Origin: Streptomyces chromofuscus
Lineage (GTDB): Bacteria; Actinomycetota; Actinomycetes; Streptomycetales; Streptomycetaceae
Length of the DNA stretch: 64,000 nucleotides
NCBI RefSeq assembly: GCF_015160875.1
Contig: NZ_CP063374.1
Span: forward strand, 3,162,001-3,226,000
Direction: 5' to 3'
The notes beneath the pieces were generated by a model. It was not told where the DNA came from, did no database searches, and saw only the letters and a program-made list of their open reading frames with translations. Position numbers and translations under genes: made by a program. Within the stretch, counting starts at the first letter, position 1; each line of letters starts with the position of its first letter. Below, in pieces: positions 52,612-62,561 of the stretch.

Positions 52612-53991
52612 ATGCACAGCAGCATCACCATCAGCCGCACCCGGACACGCAGGACCCGCGCCGCCGCGGCCGTACTGGCGGGAGCGCTGGCGTTCTCGCT
52701 CAGCGCCTGCGGAGGCGACGACGACAGCGGGAACGAAGGCGGCGGCGGCACGGACGAGACCGCCACCACCGTCACCCTCCCCAAGCTGGACGGCGAGACC
52801 CTGGAGGTCGCCGCCGTCTGGACCGGCCCGGAGCAGGCCAACTTCAAGAAGGTGCTCCAGGAGTTCGAGAAGCGGACCGGCGCCAAGGTGACCTTCGTGC
52901 CCGCGCAGGACCCGATCATCAACTTCCTCGGCTCGAAGATCGCGGGAGGGGCGCCGCCGGACATCGCGATGCTCCCCCAGGTCGGGGCCATCCAGCAGGC
53001 CGTGGAGAAGGGCTGGGCCAAGCCGGTCGGCGCGGAGGCCCAGGAGCAGCTGGGCAAGAACTACTCACAAGGCTGGCAGGACCTCGGCAAGGTCGACGGC
53101 AAGCAGTACGGCGTGTACTACAAGGCCGCCAACAAGTCCCTGATCTGGTACAACGCGCAGGTCTTCGAGAACGCGGGCGCCGAGGAGCCGAAGACCTGGG
53201 AGGACCTGCTCACCACCGCGCAGACGGTCTACGACTCGGGTGTCACCCCGTTCTCCGTGGGCGGCGCCGACGGCTGGACGCTGACCGACTGGTTCGAGAA
53301 CGTGTACCTCTCGCAGGCGGGCCCGGAGAAGTACGACCAGCTGGCCAAGCACGAGATCAAGTGGACCGACCCGTCCGTCACCGAGGCCCTCACCACGCTC
53401 GCCCAGATCTGGGGCAAGGCGGACTACATCGCGGGCGGCGCGAACGGCGCGCTGCAGACCGAGTTCCCGGCCTCCGTCACGCAGACCTTCACCGGCGGCG
53501 ACCAGCCGAAGGCCGGCATGGTCTTCGAGGGCGACTTCGTGCAGGTGAACATCGCGGAGACGGACGCGGAGGTGGGCACGGACGCCAAGGTGTTCGCGTT
53601 CCCGAAGGTCGGGGACACCGAGCCGGTCGTCTCCGGCGGTGACGCGGCGGTGATCCTCGAGGACTCGAAGGCGGCGCAGGCGCTGGCCACCTTCCTCGCC
53701 TCGTCGGACGCGGCGACCATCCAGGCGGGGCTCGGCGGCTACCTGTCGCCGAACAAGAACGTGGACCCGTCGGCGTACCCGAACGCGGTGCAGCAGGAGA
53801 TGGCCAAGTCGCTGGTCGCGGCCGGTGACGACTTCCGCTTCGACATGTCCGACCAGGCCCCGCAGGCCTTCGGCGGCACGCCCGGCAAGGGTGAGTGGAA
53901 GGCGCTGCAGGACTTCCTGAAGAACCCGGAGGACATCAAGGGCACCCAGGAACAGCTGGAGGCCGACGCGGCCGCGGCGTACGGAGACTGA
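52612..53991 (+). CDS. agl3E: Alpha-glucoside-type ABC substrate-binding lipoprotein
   Basis: A 459-residue lipoprotein. The signal peptide ends in the lipobox LSAC with Cys33, followed by an acidic-Gly linker. The mature protein has the family 1 extracellular solute-binding fold ('VAAVWTGPEQANFKKVLQEF', 'ITFLGSKIAGG'-like segment near 100, and 'GDFVQVNIAETDAEVGTDAK'). By its neighbours and order it matches Agl3E of S. coelicolor. It captures an oligosaccharide, probably an alpha-glucoside; this is not provable from sequence. The GntR regulator expected next to agl3 is not in the adjacent gap. Confidence 0.85.
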   Translation: MHSSITISRTRTRRTRAAAAVLAGALAFSLSACGGDDDSGNEGGGGTDETATTVTLPKLDGETLEVAAVWTGPEQANFKKVLQEFEKRTGAKVTFVPAQDPIINFLGSKIAGGAPPDIAMLPQVGAIQQAVEKGWAKPVGAEAQEQLGKNYSQGWQDLGKVDGKQYGVYYKAANKSLIWYNAQVFENAGAEEPKTWEDLLTTAQTVYDSGVTPFSVGGADGWTLTDWFENVYLSQAGPEKYDQLAKHEIKWTDPSVTEALTTLAQIWGKADYIAGGANGALQTEFPASVTQTFTGGDQPKAGMVFEGDFVQVNIAETDAEVGTDAKVFAFPKVGDTEPVVSGGDAAVILEDSKAAQALATFLASSDAATIQAGLGGYLSPNKNVDPSAYPNAVQQEMAKSLVAAGDDFRFDMSDQAPQAFGGTPGKGEWKALQDFLKNPEDIKGTQEQLEADAAAAYGD

Positions 53992-53998
53992 GCCGGCC

Positions 53999-55348
53999 AT
54001 GGCGTCGGCATCCACGGCAGGGGTCCCGCCGACGAAGGCCGGGCCCCCTCCCCGGAGTCGCAAGAGCGTGACCGGCACCCGCAGGACCGTGGCGGCGCTG
54101 TTCCTGCTGCCCGCCCTGGTGCTGCTCGGCGCGCTCGTGGTCTACCCGATCGGGTACTCGGTCGTTCGCAGCTTCTACGACCAGTCCGGCGACGGCTTCG
54201 CCGGATTCGACAACTACCGGGCTCTGTTCACCGACGACGGCATCCGCACGGCGCTGAAGAACAACATCATCTGGGTGGTGTTCGCGCCGACGGTCGCGAC
54301 CGCGCTCGGGCTGATCTTCGCGGTGCTGACCGAACGGGTGCGCTGGGGCACGGCGTTCAAGCTGGTCGTCTTCATGCCGATGGCGATCTCGATGCTCGCG
54401 GCGGGCATCATCTTCCGCCTGGTCTACGACCAGGACCCGGACAAGGGCGTCGCGAACGCGGTCTGGGTGGGCGTGCACGACACGTTCGCCCAGTCGTCGG
54501 CGTTCCCGAAGGCGCACCCGGGGCGGGAGTCGCCGCTGACGGCGGACAAGGGCGGCTTCGTCACCGAGGAGCCGGTGCGCCTGGGGCAGCCGGTCGCCCT
54601 GCCCCTGGTGGGTGTCGCCCCCGACCAGATGCCCGACGGCGCCGCGCGGGCCGTGGCGGCGAAGCCCGACCCGGGCAAGGTCACCGGCACGACCTGGCAG
54701 GACTTCACGCGCGGCGAGGGCGTCGGCACCCTCGGCGCCCCCGACCCGTCCGAGCTGGGCTATCCCGGCATGCGGATCGAGGCGGTCAAGGACGGGAAGG
54801 TCGTCGCCTCGACCACGGCCGCGGACGACGGCACCTTCGCCCTGCCGGCCGCCGCCGACGGGGCCCTGCTGCGGCTGCCCGCCGACAACTTCAAGGAGCC
54901 GTACAACGGCCTGGACTGGCTCGGCCCGTCGCTGGTCACACCGGCCATCATCGGGTCGTACATCTGGATGTGGGCGGGCTTCGCGATGGTGCTGATCGCC
55001 GCCGGGCTGGCGGGGGTGCCGCGGGAGCTGCTGGAGGCGGCGCGCGTCGACGGGGCCAATGAGTGGCAGGTGTTCAGACGGGTCACCGTGCCGCTGCTCG
55101 CGCCGGTCCTTGCGGTGGTCACCGTCACCCTGATGATCAACGTGCTGAAGATCTTCGACCTGGTCTTCATCATCGCCCCGGGTTCCTCCCAGGACGACGC
55201 GAACGTGCTCGCCCTGGAGCTGTACCGCAAGGGCTTCTCGGAGGACCAGCCGGGCGTCGCGAGCGCCATCGCGGTGTTCCTGCTGCTGCTGGTGATCCCG
55301 GTGATGTGGTTCAACATCCGCAGGCTCAGGCGGGAGGTGCGGCGATGA
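53999..55348 (+). CDS. agl3F: Alpha-glucoside-type ABC permease 1 with large outside insertion
   Basis: A 449-residue MalF-type permease; the family usually has about 300. Helices 1-3 lie at about residues 30-145 and helices 4-6 at 305-445, with the EAA docking loop 'ELLEAARVDGANEWQVFRRV' near 345. Between helices 3 and 4, residues 150-300 form an extracytoplasmic insertion. It contains 'MRIEAVKDGKVVASTTAADD' and 'GTFALPAAADGALLRLPADN', a beta-sandwich pattern like carboxypeptidase regulatory or CNA-B domains. It may contact the binding protein. ATG overlaps next gene by ATGA. Confidence 0.85.
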   Translation: MASASTAGVPPTKAGPPPRSRKSVTGTRRTVAALFLLPALVLLGALVVYPIGYSVVRSFYDQSGDGFAGFDNYRALFTDDGIRTALKNNIIWVVFAPTVATALGLIFAVLTERVRWGTAFKLVVFMPMAISMLAAGIIFRLVYDQDPDKGVANAVWVGVHDTFAQSSAFPKAHPGRESPLTADKGGFVTEEPVRLGQPVALPLVGVAPDQMPDGAARAVAAKPDPGKVTGTTWQDFTRGEGVGTLGAPDPSELGYPGMRIEAVKDGKVVASTTAADDGTFALPAAADGALLRLPADNFKEPYNGLDWLGPSLVTPAIIGSYIWMWAGFAMVLIAAGLAGVPRELLEAARVDGANEWQVFRRVTVPLLAPVLAVVTVTLMINVLKIFDLVFIIAPGSSQDDANVLALELYRKGFSEDQPGVASAIAVFLLLLVIPVMWFNIRRLRREVRR

Positions 55349-56220
55349 CCAGCCAGTCCGTGCAGGGCAAGGCGTCGCTCGGCGCGCGCCTGGCAGCGGG
55401 CGTCAGCGGCGGGCTGGTGCGCGTCTTCCTGATCGTCGTCGGCCTGTTCTGGCTGGTGCCGACCATCGGCCTGCTGCTCTCCTCCCTGCGCACTCCGGCG
55501 GACATGAACGAGAGCGGCTGGTGGACGGTGTTCACCGAGCCGGCCCGGCTGACCCTCGACAGCTACGACAAGCTGCTGAGCAACGGCGACATCACCGACT
55601 CCCTGGTGAACACGGTCCTGATCACGGTCCCGGCGACCGTGCTGGTCGTGGTCATCGGCTCGCTCGCCGGGTACGCCTTCGCGTGGATGGAGTTCCCGGG
55701 CCGGGACTGGTGGTTCCTGGGGGTGGTCGGCCTGCTGGTCGTCCCCGTGCAGGTGGCGCTCATCCCGATCGCCGAACTCTTCGGCACGCTGGGGCTGTTC
55801 GGCTCGATGCTCGGCGTGATCCTGTTCCACGTCGGCTTCGGTCTGCCCTTCGCGGTGTTCCTGCTGCGGAACTTCTTCGCGGAGATCCCGCGCGAGCTGC
55901 TGGAGGCGGCCCGGCTGGACGGCGCCGGTGAACTGCGGCTGTTCGCCCGCGTGGTGATGCCGCTCGGCGGGCCGGCGATCGCGAGCCTGGGCATCTTCCA
56001 GTTCCTGTGGGTGTGGAACGACATGCTGGTCGCGCTGGTGTTCACCGACTCCGGCAGCCAGCCCGTCACGGTGGCGCTGCAGACGCAGGTGCGGCAGTTC
56101 GGGAACAACATCGACGTGCTGGCGCCCGGCGCGTTCATCTCGATGGTGATCCCGCTCGCCGTCTTCTTCGCGTTCCAGCGGCAGTTCGTGTCCGGCGTGA
56201 TGGCGGGCGCGGTGAAGTAG
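55345..56220 (+). CDS. agl3G: Alpha-glucoside-type ABC permease 2
   Basis: A 291-residue MalG-type permease with six membrane segments and the EAA loop 'ELLEAARLDGAGELRLFARV' near 185. It starts at the ATG overlapping the end of permease 1, completing the operon binding protein-permease-permease. No ATPase is encoded; as with other Streptomyces sugar importers a shared MsiK-type ATPase probably powers it, an inference from the family. A broken glycosyltransferase gene follows 158 bases later. Confidence 0.88.
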   Translation: MTSQSVQGKASLGARLAAGVSGGLVRVFLIVVGLFWLVPTIGLLLSSLRTPADMNESGWWTVFTEPARLTLDSYDKLLSNGDITDSLVNTVLITVPATVLVVVIGSLAGYAFAWMEFPGRDWWFLGVVGLLVVPVQVALIPIAELFGTLGLFGSMLGVILFHVGFGLPFAVFLLRNFFAEIPRELLEAARLDGAGELRLFARVVMPLGGPAIASLGIFQFLWVWNDMLVALVFTDSGSQPVTVALQTQVRQFGNNIDVLAPGAFISMVIPLAVFFAFQRQFVSGVMAGAVK

Positions 56221-56378
56221 CGGCAGGGACAACGACGTCGGGGCGGGCCGGGCAACGGTCCGCCCCTTCGCGTTCACGGCGGAATCCCCCGCGTGCACTA
56301 CGGAACGTAACCCATTCACTCCATCGGCCGTTCCCGGGGCAGAACGCCCGCGCAGACCCGCCGACCCATGGATGTCCC

Positions 56379-57300
56379 GTGCCCAGGTTCAGTGTCGTCG
56401 TCCCCGCGTACCAGGTGCAGGCGTACCTGCACGAGTGCCTGGACGCGGTGCTCCGCCAGTCGTACTCCGATCTGGAACTGATCGCGGTCGACGGCCGTTC
56501 GCCGGACGCCTGCGGCGAGATCTTCGACGAGTACGCGGCGCGCGACCCGCGCGTCCAGGCCGTGCACCTGCCGGCCAACCGGGGCCCCGCCCCAGCCCGC
56601 AACGCCGCCCCCGCACGCCCTGCGCGCGATCGCCGACCGCCTGAAGGAGACCGGCGAGCCGGACCTCCTCGCCTACGACCACGCGCGCACCGACTGGACC
56701 GGGGCGCCCGTCCGGAGCGAGCCCGCCCTCCCCCTCACCGGCCCGCTCCGCCCCGGCCCGCCGGTGCCCGCCTGGACGCGGGCGCACCGGCGCGCGTGCC
56801 TCGACCGCGAGGCCCTCACCTTCCCGCCCGGCCGGCACGAGCACACGCCCTTCTCCCTCAGTGCGCCGCTGACCGCCGAGTCGGTCGCGGCCCGTCTTCA
56901 CGACCGGCCACGGGCGGGGCTCCCGCTCGGCACAGCTGCGGTCCGCCTTTACGCGTTGGTGCCCGTACGACGACGGCCGCGCCGCCGAGCGCGTCGTACG
57001 CGGTGTCGTGCTCGGGGAGACCGAGGCGGACCTCCCGCCGGTCGTGCCACCGCAGGAGCGCCGACCCGCGCCGCCGGCCGCGGCATCACGGGCGAACCCC
57101 CCGGCAGCCACCATTCCGCAACCTTCCGGTCACTTCCCCGTCACCGAAAGCCACTGACCACCGTTTCACCTACCGGGAGTCCGTATGCCCCGCAACTCGT
57201 CGCGGCCCACCCCGACGCGGCCGTCCACCTGGCGGCCGTCCGGGCGGCCCGGCCGCTCGGCGACCGGCCCGCGGCGAGCCGCCCGGCGCGAACTCCACGG
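56379..57300 (+). pseudogene. Decayed GT2-type glycosyltransferase
   Basis: GTG 56379 opens a GT2 domain ('VPRFSVVVPAYQVQAYLHEC', 'LRQSYSDLELIAVDGRSPDA', 'VHLPANRGPAPARNAAP'). Near 56605 the frame changes and a later GT segment continues without the DxD loop: 'LRAIADRLKETGEPDLLAYD' and 'ALTFPPGRHEHTPFSLSAPL'. The parts in between, about 20-40 residues including the acceptor DXD, are missing, and after 56960 the frame breaks again. Internal deletions fit the pattern. In relatives this is a large GT2/CDP-glycerol transferase-like gene; none of the C-terminal half is left. Confidence 0.75.
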
Positions 57301-57353
57301 CCCGGGGCGCGCGCCTCCCGCCGAGCAAGGATGACGAAAACGGAAAGAGCGAC

Positions 57354-58796
<1,443 letters not shown>

Positions 58797-58800
58797 AGCA

Positions 58801-58815
58801 CGCAATTCAATTGCG
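58801..58815. promoter_or_regulatory. OhrR operator between ohr and ohrR
   Basis: CGCAATT C AATTGCG is a perfect 7-1-7 dyad, very similar to the ACAATT-AATTGT type sites of OhrR repressors. It lies in the ohr-ohrR divergent gap, about 37 bases before the ohrR ATG and 70 before the ohr ATG, so it can control both genes. Confidence 0.8.
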
Positions 58816-58852
58816 CACAACTAAGTGGCGGGGCAAGAGCTACCCTGGAGGC

Positions 58853-59335
58853 ATGACCACCACGCCCACGGCAGACTGGCTGCGGCTCAACGAGCAGATC
58901 TGCTTCTCCCTGCACTCGGCCGCGCGCGCCTTCGGCGGCGTCTACCGCGTGATCCTCAAAGACCTCGGGCTCACCTACCCGCAGTACCTGGTGATGCTGG
59001 TGCTGTGGGAGCACGGGGACCTGCCGGTGAAGAAGCTGGGCGAGCAGCTGCGGCTCGATTCCGGCACCCTGTCGCCGCTGCTCAAGCGGCTGGAGGCGGC
59101 CGGACTGGTACGCCGGGAGCGCAGCGCGCGCGACGAACGCTCGGTGGAGGTGCGGCTGACCGAGGAGGGGGTCGCGCTGCGCGAGCAGGCGCTCGAGGTG
59201 CCAGTGCGTATCGCCGCGGCGACCGGGTTCGACGTCGAGGAGATCCGCGGGCTGCGCGCCCGCCTCGACGAACTCACGACGGCGCTCGACGCGGCGGCGC
59301 GGGCGGAGGCCGCACGGGCTGCGGAGTCGCGATAA
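58853..59335 (+). CDS. ohrR: MarR-family peroxide-sensing repressor OhrR
   Basis: A 160-residue MarR regulator. The N-terminal reactive Cys lies in 'LNEQICFSLHSAARAFGGVY' (about residue 16), matching the sensing Cys of OhrR proteins. The winged helix is 'LPVKKLGEQLRLDSGTLSPL' to 'RRERSARDERSVEVRLTEEG'. Oxidation by organic peroxides releases it from the dyad upstream. CTGGAGGC precedes ATG 58853. Its 3' end overlaps a convergent GT39-like gene by 62 bases. Confidence 0.94.
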   Translation: MTTTPTADWLRLNEQICFSLHSAARAFGGVYRVILKDLGLTYPQYLVMLVLWEHGDLPVKKLGEQLRLDSGTLSPLLKRLEAAGLVRRERSARDERSVEVRLTEEGVALREQALEVPVRIAAATGFDVEEIRGLRARLDELTTALDAAARAEAARAAESR

Positions 59336-61151
59336 GGCCGGGGTTGGCCGCCGGCACCGCCCTCCCGGCGGGGTCCAGCCTGACGCCTGAGGTGGACGGG
59401 CTCGCGGGGGCGGCCGGCGTGCCCGGCGCCGTCGTGGGGCCGGCGGGTGTGCCCGGCGCGCCTCTCGTCGACGCGGGACTTAAGGCGATGCCCGGCGCGC
59501 TCCCCGCCGTTACCGAGCTTGCGGCGGCATACGGCACGGGGGCACCCGGCCCGCTCCACGTCACCGCCCCGCCCCTCGGGGCACCCGGCCCGCTCCCCGC
59601 CGTCGCCACACCCGGCTCGCTCCCCGTGAGCGCCGTGATGCCCGCGACCCCCGCCCTGCGGACGTGGAGCCGCAACGTCGCGCCACCGTGTGCGAGGTGC
59701 CGCACGGGCAGGTACGGCGCGAACTGCTCCCGCACGACGGTGAGCTTCACCCGTTCGGCCGAGTTCCGGGGGAACCGGCGCGACCGCCACGCGTTCGGCT
59801 CGGCCACCACCCACAGCCGGTCGAGGCCGGAGAGTCGTCGGCGCAGTTCGGCGGCGTCGACCTCCTCCCCGTAGAGCGTCCCGGACTCCGGCGCGGACAC
59901 GCGCAGCGCCACGTCCCAGACGCCCCGGAACGCCTCGGGGTAGGCCAGTGCGGCTCGCCGCCCGATGGCCGGGACGAACAGCACCGGGTCGCCGGGGCCC
60001 AGCTCGCGCGCGGCGACGGCGGAGACGGTGGCGAGGTTGTCGGCGCGCACGGAGGGCGTGCGGTCCTGGCGGTGCAGGGGGAACTGGTGGGCGAACGCGA
60101 GCCCCACCGCGACGACGCCGGTGACGGTCGCCAGCGGGGAGCGCCCGACGCCCCGCACCAGCCGGTCGGCGCCGGAGGCGGCCAGCAGCGGGGCTCCGGC
60201 GAGGGCGTACAGCACGTACCGGTCGTCGTACATCGGCTGGAACTGCGACACCGCGATCAGCGTGAGGGGCGGCACGGTCATCAGGGGCAGGGCGACGCCC
60301 GCGAGGGACGGCCCGGGAGGCGTCCCGGCGAGCGTTCCGCGTCCCCGCGCCGGCCACAGGGCGACGGCGATCAGCACGACGTACGCCCAGAAGACCTCCC
60401 CCTCCCACCCGGTGAACGATCGCAGCAGCCGCTCCACGGTGCCCAGGCGCGGCACCGGCAGCCATGCCACCTGCCCGGCCTGCGTCCGCGAGACGACGGC
60501 CAGCGGCACCAGCGCCAGCACCGCGCCCCCGGCCGCGCGCCCCCACCGGCCCCACACGGCACCCGGCACGCGCGCGTGCGCGAGCGTCAGCGCGTGGGCC
60601 ACCAGCACCAGCACCGCCAGTTCGTGCAGCAGGCAGGCGACGGCGACGACGGTCCCGTACGGCCACCAGGCGGCCCCCGCGACCGCCCGCACCAGCAGCA
60701 GCGTCGCCCCGGCCGCGCAGGCGGCGACGAGCGCGTACGAGCGCCCTTCCTGCGCGAAGTGGCCCGCCATGGGGGTCACCGCGTACAGCAGCCCTGCCCA
60801 GAGGCCGACGCGCGGCCGGGCGAGCCGTGTGCCGAGGGCCCCGACCAGACCGGCGGTGGCGGCGGCCGCGCACACCGACGGCAGGCGCAGGACGACCTCG
60901 TCGGCGCGCAGGGCGAGGACGGGGTGCATGAGCAGGTAGTACAGACCGTGCACGGCGTCCACGCTGTGCAGCAGCCGCCAGATCTCCGGCAGCGAGCGCC
61001 GGGCGACCTGGAAGGTGACGGCCTCGTCGCGCCACATCCCGCCCCGGTCGAGCCCCCACAGCCCGACGACGAGCATCACGGACGCGGGCGCCGCGACGGC
61101 CACGACGCCGACCCGGCTGATTCCTTTCGCTTCCCTCTCCCCGCGCACCAC
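59274..61151 (-). CDS. GT39-like polytopic membrane glycosyltransferase with low-complexity tail
   Basis: A 625-residue membrane protein of the GT-C fold. The first loop has the catalytic pair 'LWGLDRGGMWRDEAVTFQVA' (MWRDE) near residue 40. About ten membrane segments run to residue 330, followed by a soluble domain ending near 'VRREQFAPYLPVRHLAHGGA'. The last 130 residues are Pro/Ala/Gly/Thr-rich with no family signal, probably read-through past an ancestral stop. It probably uses a polyprenyl-phosphate sugar donor at the outer face of the membrane. The gene overlaps ohrR by 62 bases at the 3' end. Confidence 0.82.
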   Translation of the reverse strand: MVRGEREAKGISRVGVVAVAAPASVMLVVGLWGLDRGGMWRDEAVTFQVARRSLPEIWRLLHSVDAVHGLYYLLMHPVLALRADEVVLRLPSVCAAAATAGLVGALGTRLARPRVGLWAGLLYAVTPMAGHFAQEGRSYALVAACAAGATLLLVRAVAGAAWWPYGTVVAVACLLHELAVLVLVAHALTLAHARVPGAVWGRWGRAAGGAVLALVPLAVVSRTQAGQVAWLPVPRLGTVERLLRSFTGWEGEVFWAYVVLIAVALWPARGRGTLAGTPPGPSLAGVALPLMTVPPLTLIAVSQFQPMYDDRYVLYALAGAPLLAASGADRLVRGVGRSPLATVTGVVAVGLAFAHQFPLHRQDRTPSVRADNLATVSAVAARELGPGDPVLFVPAIGRRAALAYPEAFRGVWDVALRVSAPESGTLYGEEVDAAELRRRLSGLDRLWVVAEPNAWRSRRFPRNSAERVKLTVVREQFAPYLPVRHLAHGGATLRLHVRRAGVAGITALTGSEPGVATAGSGPGAPRGGAVTWSGPGAPVPYAAASSVTAGSAPGIALSPASTRGAPGTPAGPTTAPGTPAAPASPSTSGVRLDPAGRAVPAANPGLIATPQPVRPPPAPPRRAPS

Positions 61152-61240
61152 GGAGCCAGTTTGTACTATTTACTGACGAGTCTTGAGGATTGACGGCGTA
61201 TCAACCCGGACACACCCCTCCCGCGGCTTACGATCCGCCG

Positions 61241-61742
61241 GTGATGAGACGTAGCCCTCTCGCCTTCGCCGCGGCCTGGCTCGTCACCCGCGCCCTGATG
61301 CTGTGGCTGCTGGCGCACGACTCGCTGCCCCCGCTGGGCCACGGGGCGGTGGCGCGCGAGGTGTGGGTCACGTACCACCGCTGGTACGAGGTGCTCGCCC
61401 GGCTCCTCCTCGGCGGCGGTGTACGGCACGCCGGACGTCGACCTGGTCACGGAGGCAACGCCGTGCGTGCCGATGAGCCCCTACGGCGAGACCAAGCTGG
61501 CCGGCGAGTGGCTGGTCCGGGCGACGGGCCGGGCCACCGGGCTGGCCACGGCGTCCCTGCGCTACTTCAACGTGGCGGGCGCGGCGAGCCCGGAGCTGGC
61601 GGACCTGGGCGTGTTCAACCTCGTCCCCATGGTCTTCGATGGGCGGGCGCTGCGGGCGGTGGAGCTGGGGGAACTGGGTCGGCGGCTGAGTGTTGAGGGC
61701 TTCGCCGGGGCGTCGGTGCGCTCGGCGCGTCCGGGGCTGTGA
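61241..61742 (+). pseudogene. Chimeric remnant: GT-C membrane transferase N-terminus joined to a GalE fragment
   Basis: From GTG 61241 about 50 codons match the start of a GT87-type membrane mannosyltransferase ('LAFAAAWLVTRALMLWLLAH', then 'WVTYHRWYEVLA'). At about 61400 this stops and a UDP-glucose 4-epimerase fragment begins in another frame: SSSAAVYGTPDVDLV, then 'SPYGETKLAGEWLV' with the YxxxK of the active site, then 'LRYFNVAGAASPEL'. GalE sequence ends near 61640, lacking both its NAD-binding start and its C-terminus. A deletion that fused two neighbouring genes explains it. Neither part can work. Confidence 0.75.
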
Positions 61743-61745
61743 CGC

Positions 61746-62372
61746 CTACAGCGCCTTGAGGGCCGCCGCCGTGGACCTGGCCAGGGTCGCCAGGTAGCCC
61801 TTGGGCAGCTTCGGGCTGCGGATCACCACCGAGCGCCAGTAGAGCGGGCCCGAGATGAGGTCGAGGGCCAGGTCGGGGTCGTAGCCCGAGCCCACCTCGC
61901 CGCGCTGTTCCGCCGCGGCCACGATCTTGCTGGCGACGCCCTCCTGCCCCTCGCGCAGCGCCTTCTGGAGGGCGTCGGCGATCTCCGGATTGCGGGCCGC
62001 CTCCGCCTGGAGGTCGGGGATGATCTGCGAGGCCACGGGATGACGCAGCGCGCGGGACGTCACCTCGTACAGCAGCCGCAGGTCCGTCTCCAGGGACCCG
62101 GTGTCCGGCGCGGGCAGGCCCTGCACCGCGATCGCCGACACGACGTCCAGCACCAGGTGCAGCTTGGAACGCCAGCGCCGGTACACCGCGGTCTTGCCGA
62201 CCCCGGCCCGGCGGGCGATGCCCTCGATGGACATCCGGGCGTAGCCGACGGCCGCCAACTCCTCGAAGACGGCCGCCCGGATGGCGTCGGTCACGTCCGC
62301 CCGGAGCACGGCCGCCCCGGCGGGAGTCCGGCGGCGCGGTCGCGGCTGGGGCCCGTCGGCGTTCGTCGTCAT
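61746..62372 (-). CDS. TetR-family transcriptional regulator
   Basis: A 208-residue TetR repressor. The helix-turn-helix 'ARMSIEGIARRAGVGKTAVY' lies near residue 50, and the C-terminal domain is TetR_C type ('VVIRSPKLPKGYLATLARST'). The ATG at 62372 was chosen; another ATG four codons upstream is possible. It is divergent from the ABC exporter genes, with two tandem operator-like dyads between them, so it probably controls itself and the exporter. Confidence 0.9.
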   Translation of the reverse strand: MTTNADGPQPRPRRRTPAGAAVLRADVTDAIRAAVFEELAAVGYARMSIEGIARRAGVGKTAVYRRWRSKLHLVLDVVSAIAVQGLPAPDTGSLETDLRLLYEVTSRALRHPVASQIIPDLQAEAARNPEIADALQKALREGQEGVASKIVAAAEQRGEVGSGYDPDLALDLISGPLYWRSVVIRSPKLPKGYLATLARSTAAALKAL

Positions 62373-62392
62373 GCGGACCAGCATAGGGCGTT

Positions 62393-62466
62393 ACGACGAA
62401 ACGGTTGCGTTCCGACGTCCGTAAGGCCTACGCTCGCGTTGCGACGATACGGTCCCGTCGCGACGT
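62393..62466. promoter_or_regulatory. Two tandem TetR-type operator dyads
   Basis: Two related 26-base dyads, at 62393-62418 and 62441-62466, 48 bases apart, share CGACGAnACGGTnnCGTnnCGACGT. The first is an 11-4-11 dyad with 9 of 11 arm positions matching, the second 7 of 11. They lie between the TetR gene and the exporter start. Confidence 0.65.
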
Positions 62467-62561
62467 AAGAAAACGTGAAGAGACGCGTAGGAAAACGCCG
62501 GACGACGCGCCCGCACGGGCCGCACGGACGCACCCCCCACCCCCGACCGAAAGCAGCGGAT

